A DNA stretch of 64,000 nucleotides from an uncultured Paracoccaceae bacterium (GTDB lineage Bacteria; Pseudomonadota; Alphaproteobacteria; Rhodobacterales; Rhodobacteraceae). Positions within the stretch are counted from its first letter, which is position 1; each line of letters starts with the position of its first letter. Shown here piece by piece: positions 38,901 through 47,900 of this stretch. The notes below the pieces were generated by a model. The model saw only the letters and a list, made by a program, of their open reading frames with translations. It did no database searches and was not told the origin of the DNA. A program made the translations under genes and the position numbers. Where the stretch lies: NCBI GenBank assembly GCA_951812305.1, contig CATOSB010000001.1, positions 248,001 through 312,000 on the forward strand. Direction: 5' to 3'.

Positions 38901-41900
38901 TGAGCGTTGCACCGACAACCCTGGCCGAGGGGGTCGGGGAGACCGACATCACGGTGACGGCGACGGTTTCAGGCGGCACCCGCTTCGCCACCGATCAGAC
39001 CGTGACCGTCAGCGTTGCCGGCGACAGCGCTACGGAGACAGCGGATTTCGCCGCCGTGGCGGATTTCGACATCGCCATCCCGGCCGGCGCGGCCAGCGCC
39101 AGCCGCACCTTCGCGCTGACCCCGGTCGACGACACGCTCAACGAGGCCGACGAGACGGTCTCGGTCTCCGGCAGCGCCGCCAGCGGCGCGGCCGTCACCA
39201 GTACCAGTCTCACCATCCGCGATGACGACGATGCGCCGGCCGGCATCGCGCTGAGCGTTGCACCGACAACCCTGGCCGAGGGGGTCGGGGAGACCGACAT
39301 CACGGTGACGGCGACGGTTTCAGGCGGCACCCGCTTCGCCACCGATCAGACCGTGACCGTCAGCGTTGCCGGCGACAGCGCTACGGAGACAGCGGATTTC
39401 GCCGCCGTGGCGGATTTCGACATCGCCATCCCGGCCGGCGCGGCCAGCGCCAGCCGCACCTTCGCGCTGACCCCGGTCGACGACACGCTCAACGAGGCCG
39501 ACGAGACGGTCTCGGTCTCCGGCAGCGCCGCCAGCGGCGCGGCCGTCACCAGTACCAGTCTCACCATCCGCGATGACGACGATGCGCCGGCCGGCATCGC
39601 GCTGAGCGTTGCACCGACAACCCTGGCCGAGGGGGTCGGGGAGACCGACATCACGGTGACGGCGACGGTTTCAGGCGGCACCCGCTTCGCCACCGATCAG
39701 ACCGTGACCGTCAGCGTTGCCGGCGACAGCGCTACGGAGACAGCGGATTTCGCCGCCGTGGCGGATTTCGACATCGCCATCCCGGCCGGCGCGGCCAGCG
39801 CCAGCCGCACCTTCGCGCTGACCCCGGTCGACGACACGCTCAACGAGGCCGACGAGACGGTCTCGGTCTCCGGCAGCGCCGCCAGCGGCGCGGCCGTCAC
39901 CAGTACCAGTCTCACCATCCGCGATGACGACGATGCGCCGGCCGGCATCGCGCTGAGCGTTGCACCGACAACCCTGGCCGAGGGGGTCGGGGAGACCGAC
40001 ATCACGGTGACGGCGACGGTTTCAGGCGGCACCCGCTTCGCCACCGATCAGACCGTGACCGTCAGCGTTGCCGGCGACAGCGCTACGGAGACAGCGGATT
40101 TCGCCGCCGTGGCGGATTTCGACATCGCCATCCCGGCCGGCGCGGCCAGCGCCAGCCGCACCTTCGCGCTGACCCCGGTCGACGACACGCTCAACGAGGC
40201 CGACGAGACGGTCTCGGTCTCCGGCAGCGCCGCCAGCGGCGCGGCCGTCACCAGTACCAGTCTCACCATCCGCGATGACGACGATGCGCCGGCCGGCATC
40301 GCGCTGAGCGTTGCACCGACAACCCTGGCCGAGGGGGTCGGGGAGACCGACATCACGGTGACGGCGACGGTTTCAGGCGGCACCCGCTTCGCCACCGATC
40401 AGACCGTGACCGTCAGCGTTGCCGGCGACAGCGCTACGGAGACAGCGGATTTCGCCGCCGTGGCGGATTTCGACATCGCCATCCCGGCCGGCGCGGCCAG
40501 CGCCAGCCGCACCTTCGCGCTGACCCCGGTCGACGACACGCTCAACGAGGCCGACGAGACGGTCTCGGTCTCCGGCAGCGCCGCCAGCGGCGCGGCCGTC
40601 ACCAGTACCAGTCTCACCATCCGCGATGACGACGATGCGCCGGCCGGCATCGCGCTGAGCGTTGCACCGACAACCCTGGCCGAGGGGGTCGGGGAGACCG
40701 ACATCACGGTGACGGCGACGGTTTCAGGCGGCACCCGCTTCGCCACCGATCAGACCGTGACCGTCAGCGTTGCCGGCGACAGCGCTACGGAGACAGCGGA
40801 TTTCGCCGCCGTGGCGGATTTCGACATCGCCATCCCGGCCGGCGCGGCCAGCGCCAGCCGCACCTTCGCGCTGACCCCGGTCGACGACACGCTCAACGAG
40901 GCCGACGAGACGGTCTCGGTCTCCGGCAGCGCCGCCAGCGGCGCGGCCGTCACCAGTACCAGTCTCACCATCCGCGATGACGACGATGCGCCGGCCGGCA
41001 TCGCGCTGAGCGTTGCACCGACAACCCTGGCCGAGGGGGTCGGGGAGACCGACATCACGGTGACGGCGACGGTTTCAGGCGGCACCCGCTTCGCCACCGA
41101 TCAGACCGTGACCGTCAGCGTTGCCGGCGACAGCGCTACGGAGACAGCGGATTTCGCCGCCGTGGCGGATTTCGACATCGCCATCCCGGCCGGCGCGGCC
41201 AGCGCCAGCCGCACCTTCGCGCTGACCCCGGTCGACGACACGCTCAACGAGGCCGACGAGACGGTCTCGGTCTCCGGCAGCGCCGCCAGCGGCGCGGCCG
41301 TCACCAGTACCAGTCTCACCATCCGCGATGACGACGATGCGCCGGCCGGCATCGCGCTGAGCGTTGCACCGACAACCCTGGCCGAGGGGGTCGGGGAGAC
41401 CGACATCACGGTGACGGCGACGGTTTCAGGCGGCACCCGCTTCGCCACCGATCAGACCGTGACCGTCAGCGTTGCCGGCGACAGCGCTACGGAGACAGCG
41501 GATTTCGCCGCCGTGGCGGATTTCGACATCGCCATCCCGGCCGGCGCGGCCAGCGCCAGCCGCACCTTCGCGCTGACCCCGGTCGACGACACGCTCAACG
41601 AGGCCGACGAGACGGTCTCGGTCTCCGGCAGCGCCGCCAGCGGCGCGGCCGTCACCAGTACCAGTCTCACCATCCGCGATGACGACGATGCGCCGGCCGG
41701 CATCGCGCTGAGCGTTGCACCGACAACCCTGGCCGAGGGGGTCGGGGAGACCGACATCACGGTGACGGCGACGGTTTCAGGCGGCACCCGCTTCGCCACC
41801 GATCAGACCGTGACCGTCAGCGTTGCCGGCGACAGCGCTACGGAGACAGCGGATTTCGCCGCCGTGGCGGATTTCGACATCGCCATCCCGGCCGGCGCGG

Positions 41901-44900
41901 CCAGCGCCAGCCGCACCTTCGCGCTGACCCCGGTCGACGACACGCTCAACGAGGCCGACGAGACGGTCTCGGTCTCCGGCAGCGCCGCCAGCGGCGCGGC
42001 CGTCACCAGTACCAGTCTCACCATCCGCGATGACGACGATGCGCCGGCCGGCATCGCGCTGAGCGTTGCACCGACAACCCTGGCCGAGGGGGTCGGGGAG
42101 ACCGACATCACGGTGACGGCGACGGTTTCAGGCGGCACCCGCTTCGCCACCGATCAGACCGTGACCGTCAGCGTTGCCGGCGACAGCGCTACGGAGACAG
42201 CGGATTTCGCCGCCGTGGCGGATTTCGACATCGCCATCCCGGCCGGCGCGGCCAGCGCCAGCCGCACCTTCGCGCTGACCCCGGTCGACGACACGCTCAA
42301 CGAGGCCGACGAGACGGTCTCGGTCTCCGGCAGCGCCGCCAGCGGCGCGGCCGTCACCAGTACCAGTCTCACCATCCGCGATGACGACGATGCGCCGGCC
42401 GGCATCGCGCTGAGCGTTGCACCGACAACCCTGGCCGAGGGGGTCGGGGAGACCGACATCACGGTGACGGCGACGGTTTCAGGCGGCACCCGCTTCGCCA
42501 CCGATCAGACCGTGACCGTCAGCGTTGCCGGCGACAGCGCTACGGAGACAGCGGATTTCGCCGCCGTGGCGGATTTCGACATCGCCATCCCGGCCGGCGC
42601 GGCCAGCGCCAGCCGCACCTTCGCGCTGACCCCGGTCGACGACACGCTCAACGAGGCCGACGAGACGGTCTCGGTCTCCGGCAGCGCCGCCAGCGGCGCG
42701 GCCGTCACCAGTACCAGTCTCACCATCCGCGATGACGACGATGCGCCGGCCGGCATCGCGCTGAGCGTTGCACCGACAACCCTGGCCGAGGGGGTCGGGG
42801 AGACCGACATCACGGTGACGGCGACGGTTTCAGGCGGCACCCGCTTCGCCACCGATCAGACCGTGACCGTCAGCGTTGCCGGCGACAGCGCTACGGAGAC
42901 AGCGGATTTCGCCGCCGTGGCGGATTTCGACATCGCCATCCCGGCCGGCGCGGCCAGCGCCAGCCGCACCTTCGCGCTGACCCCGGTCGACGACACGCTC
43001 AACGAGGCCGACGAGACGGTCTCGGTCTCCGGCAGCGCCGCCAGCGGCGCGGCCGTCACCAGTACCAGTCTCACCATCCGCGATGACGACGATGCGCCGG
43101 CCGGCATCGCGCTGAGCGTTGCACCGACAACCCTGGCCGAGGGGGTCGGGGAGACCGACATCACGGTGACGGCGACGGTTTCAGGCGGCACCCGCTTCGC
43201 CACCGATCAGACCGTGACCGTCAGCGTTGCCGGCGACAGCGCTACGGAGACAGCGGATTTCGCCGCCGTGGCGGATTTCGACATCGCCATCCCGGCCGGC
43301 GCGGCCAGCGCCAGCCGCACCTTCGCGCTGACCCCGGTCGACGACACGCTCAACGAGGCCGACGAGACGGTCTCGGTCTCCGGCAGCGCCGCCAGCGGCG
43401 CGGCCGTCACCAGTACCAGTCTCACCATCCGCGATGACGACGATGCGCCGGCCGGCATCGCGCTGAGCGTTGCACCGACAACCCTGGCCGAGGGGGTCGG
43501 GGAGACCGACATCACGGTGACGGCGACGGTTTCAGGCGGCACCCGCTTCGCCACCGATCAGACCGTGACCGTCAGCGTTGCCGGCGACAGCGCTACGGAG
43601 ACAGCGGATTTCGCCGCCGTGGCGGATTTCGACATCGCCATCCCGGCCGGCGCGGCCAGCGCCAGCCGCACCTTCGCGCTGACCCCGGTCGACGACACGC
43701 TCAACGAGGCCGACGAGACGGTCTCGGTCTCCGGCAGCGCCGCCAGCGGCGCGGCCGTCACCAGTACCAGTCTCACCATCCGCGATGACGACGATGCGCC
43801 GGCCGGCATCGCGCTGAGCGTTGCACCGACAACCCTGGCCGAGGGGGTCGGGGAGACCGACATCACGGTGACGGCGACGGTTTCAGGCGGCACCCGCTTC
43901 GCCACCGATCAGACCGTGACCGTCAGCGTTGCCGGCGACAGCGCTACGGAGACAGCGGATTTCGCCGCCGTGGCGGATTTCGACATCGCCATCCCGGCCG
44001 GCGCGGCCAGCGCCAGCCGCACCTTCGCGCTGACCCCGGTCGACGACACGCTCAACGAGGCCGACGAGACGGTCTCGGTCTCCGGCAGCGCCGCCAGCGG
44101 CGCGGCCGTCACCAGTACCAGTCTCACCATCCGCGATGACGACGATGCGCCGGCCGGCATCGCGCTGAGCGTTGCACCGACAACCCTGGCCGAGGGGGTC
44201 GGGGAGACCGACATCACGGTGACGGCGACGGTTTCAGGCGGCACCCGCTTCGCCACCGATCAGACCGTGACCGTCAGCGTTGCCGGCGACAGCGCTACGG
44301 AGACAGCGGATTTCGCCGCCGTGGCGGATTTCGACATCGCCATCCCGGCCGGCGCGGCCAGCGCCAGCCGCACCTTCGCGCTGACCCCGGTCGACGACAC
44401 GCTCAACGAGGCCGACGAGACGGTCTCGGTCTCCGGCAGCGCCGCCAGCGGCGCGGCCGTCACCAGTACCAGTCTCACCATCCGCGATGACGACGATGCG
44501 CCGGCCGGCATCGCGCTGAGCGTTGCACCGACAACCCTGGCCGAGGGGGTCGGGGAGACCGACATCACGGTGACGGCGACGGTTTCAGGCGGCACCCGCT
44601 TCGCCACCGATCAGACCGTGACCGTCAGCGTTGCCGGCGACAGCGCTACGGAGACAGCGGATTTCGCCGCCGTGGCGGATTTCGACATCGCCATCCCGGC
44701 CGGCGCGGCCAGCGCCAGCCGCACCTTCGCGCTGACCCCGGTCGACGACACGCTCAACGAGGCCGACGAGACGGTCTCGGTCTCCGGCAGCGCCGCCAGC
44801 GGCGCGGCCGTCACCAGTACCAGTCTCACCATCCGCGATGACGACGATGCGCCGGCCGGCATCGCGCTGAGCGTTGCACCGACAACCCTGGCCGAGGGGG

Positions 44901-47900
44901 TCGGGGAGACCGACATCACGGTGACGGCGACGGTTTCAGGCGGCACCCGCTTCGCCACCGATCAGACCGTGACCGTCAGCGTTGCCGGCGACAGCGCTAC
45001 GGAGACAGCGGATTTCGCCGCCGTGGCGGATTTCGACATCGCCATCCCGGCCGGCGCGGCCAGCGCCAGCCGCACCTTCGCGCTGACCCCGGTCGACGAC
45101 ACGCTCAACGAGGCCGACGAGACGGTCTCGGTCTCCGGCAGCGCCGCCAGCGGCGCGGCCGTCACCAGTACCAGTCTCACCATCCGCGATGACGACGATG
45201 CGCCGGCCGGCATCGCGCTGAGCGTTGCACCGACAACCCTGGCCGAGGGGGTCGGGGAGACCGACATCACGGTGACGGCGACGGTTTCAGGCGGCACCCG
45301 CTTCGCCACCGATCAGACCGTGACCGTCAGCGTTGCCGGCGACAGCGCTACGGAGACAGCGGATTTCGCCGCCGTGGCGGATTTCGACATCGCCATCCCG
45401 GCCGGCGCGGCCAGCGCCAGCCGCACCTTCGCGCTGACCCCGGTCGACGACACGCTCAACGAGGCCGACGAGACGGTCTCGGTCTCCGGCAGCGCCGCCA
45501 GCGGCGCGGCCGTCACCAGTACCAGTCTCACCATCCGCGATGACGACGATGCGCCGGCCGGCATCGCGCTGAGCGTTGCACCGACAACCCTGGCCGAGGG
45601 GGTCGGGGAGACCGACATCACGGTGACGGCGACGGTTTCAGGCGGCACCCGCTTCGCCACCGATCAGACCGTGACCGTCAGCGTTGCCGGCGACAGCGCT
45701 ACGGAGACAGCGGATTTCGCCGCCGTGGCGGATTTCGACATCGCCATCCCGGCCGGCGCGGCCAGCGCCAGCCGCACCTTCGCGCTGACCCCGGTCGACG
45801 ACACGCTCAACGAGGCCGACGAGACGGTCTCGGTCTCCGGCAGCGCCGCCAGCGGCGCGGCCGTCACCAGTACCAGTCTCACCATCCGCGATGACGACGA
45901 TGCGCCGGCCGGCATCGCGCTGAGCGTTGCACCGACAACCCTGGCCGAGGGGGTCGGGGAGACCGACATCACGGTGACGGCGACGGTTTCAGGCGGCACC
46001 CGCTTCGCCACCGATCAGACCGTGACCGTCAGCGTTGCCGGCGACAGCGCTACGGAGACAGCGGATTTCGCCGCCGTGGCGGATTTCGACATCGCCATCC
46101 CGGCCGGCGCGGCCAGCGCCAGCCGCACCTTCGCGCTGACCCCGGTCGACGACACGCTCAACGAGGCCGACGAGACGGTCTCGGTCTCCGGCAGCGCCGC
46201 CAGCGGCGCGGCCGTCACCAGTACCAGTCTCACCATCCGCGATGACGACGATGCGCCGGCCGGCATCGCGCTGAGCGTTGCACCGACAACCCTGGCCGAG
46301 GGGGTCGGGGAGACCGACATCACGGTGACGGCGACGGTTTCAGGCGGCACCCGCTTCGCCACCGATCAGACCGTGACCGTCAGCGTTGCCGGCGACAGCG
46401 CTACGGAGACAGCGGATTTCGCCGCCGTGGCGGATTTCGACATCGCCATCCCGGCCGGCGCGGCCAGCGCCAGCCGCACCTTCGCGCTGACCCCGGTCGA
46501 CGACACGCTCAACGAGGCCGACGAGACGGTCTCGGTCTCCGGCAGCGCCGCCAGCGGCGCGGCCGTCACCAGTACCAGTCTCACCATCCGCGATGACGAC
46601 GATGCGCCGGCCGGCATCGCGCTGAGCGTTGCACCGACAACCCTGGCCGAGGGGGTCGGGGAGACCGACATCACGGTGACGGCGACGGTTTCAGGCGGCA
46701 CCCGCTTCGCCACCGATCAGACCGTGACCGTCAGCGTTGCCGGCGACAGCGCTACGGAGACAGCGGATTTCGCCGCCGTGGCGGATTTCGACATCGCCAT
46801 CCCGGCCGGCGCGGCCAGCGCCAGCCGCACCTTCGCGCTGACCCCGGTCGACGACACGCTCAACGAGGCCGACGAGACGGTCTCGGTCTCCGGCAGCGCC
46901 GCCAGCGGCGCGGCCGTCACCAGTACCAGTCTCACCATCCGCGATGACGACGATGCGCCGGCCGGCATCGCGCTGAGCGTTGCACCGACAACCCTGGCCG
47001 AGGGGGTCGGGGAGACCGACATCACGGTGACGGCGACGGTTTCAGGCGGCACCCGCTTCGCCACCGATCAGACCGTGACCGTCAGCGTTGCCGGCGACAG
47101 CGCTACGGAGACAGCGGATTTCGCCGCCGTGGCGGATTTCGACATCGCCATCCCGGCCGGCGCGGCCAGCGCCAGCCGCACCTTCGCGCTGACCCCGGTC
47201 GACGACACGCTCAACGAGGCCGACGAGACGGTCTCGGTCTCCGGCAGCGCCGCCAGCGGCGCGGCCGTCACCAGTACCAGTCTCACCATCCGCGATGACG
47301 ACGATGCGCCGGCCGGCATCGCGCTGAGCGTTGCACCGACAACCCTGGCCGAGGGGGTCGGGGAGACCGACATCACGGTGACGGCGACGGTTTCAGGCGG
47401 CACCCGCTTCGCCACCGATCAGACCGTGACCGTCAGCGTTGCCGGCGACAGCGCTACGGAGACAGCGGATTTCGCCGCCGTGGCGGATTTCGACATCGCC
47501 ATCCCGGCCGGCGCGGCCAGCGCCAGCCGCACCTTCGCGCTGACCCCGGTCGACGACACGCTCAACGAGGCCGACGAGACGGTCTCGGTCTCCGGCAGCG
47601 CCGCCAGCGGCGCGGCCGTCACCAGTACCAGTCTCACCATCCGCGATGACGACGATGCGCCGGCCGGCATCGCGCTGAGCGTTGCACCGACAACCCTGGC
47701 CGAGGGGGTCGGGGAGACCGACATCACGGTGACGGCGACGGTTTCAGGCGGCACCCGCTTCGCCACCGATCAGACCGTGACCGTCAGCGTTGCCGGCGAC
47801 AGCGCTACGGAGACAGCGGATTTCGCCGCCGTGGCGGATTTCGACATCGCCATCCCGGCCGGCGCGGCCAGCGCCAGCCGCACCTTCGCGCTGACCCCGG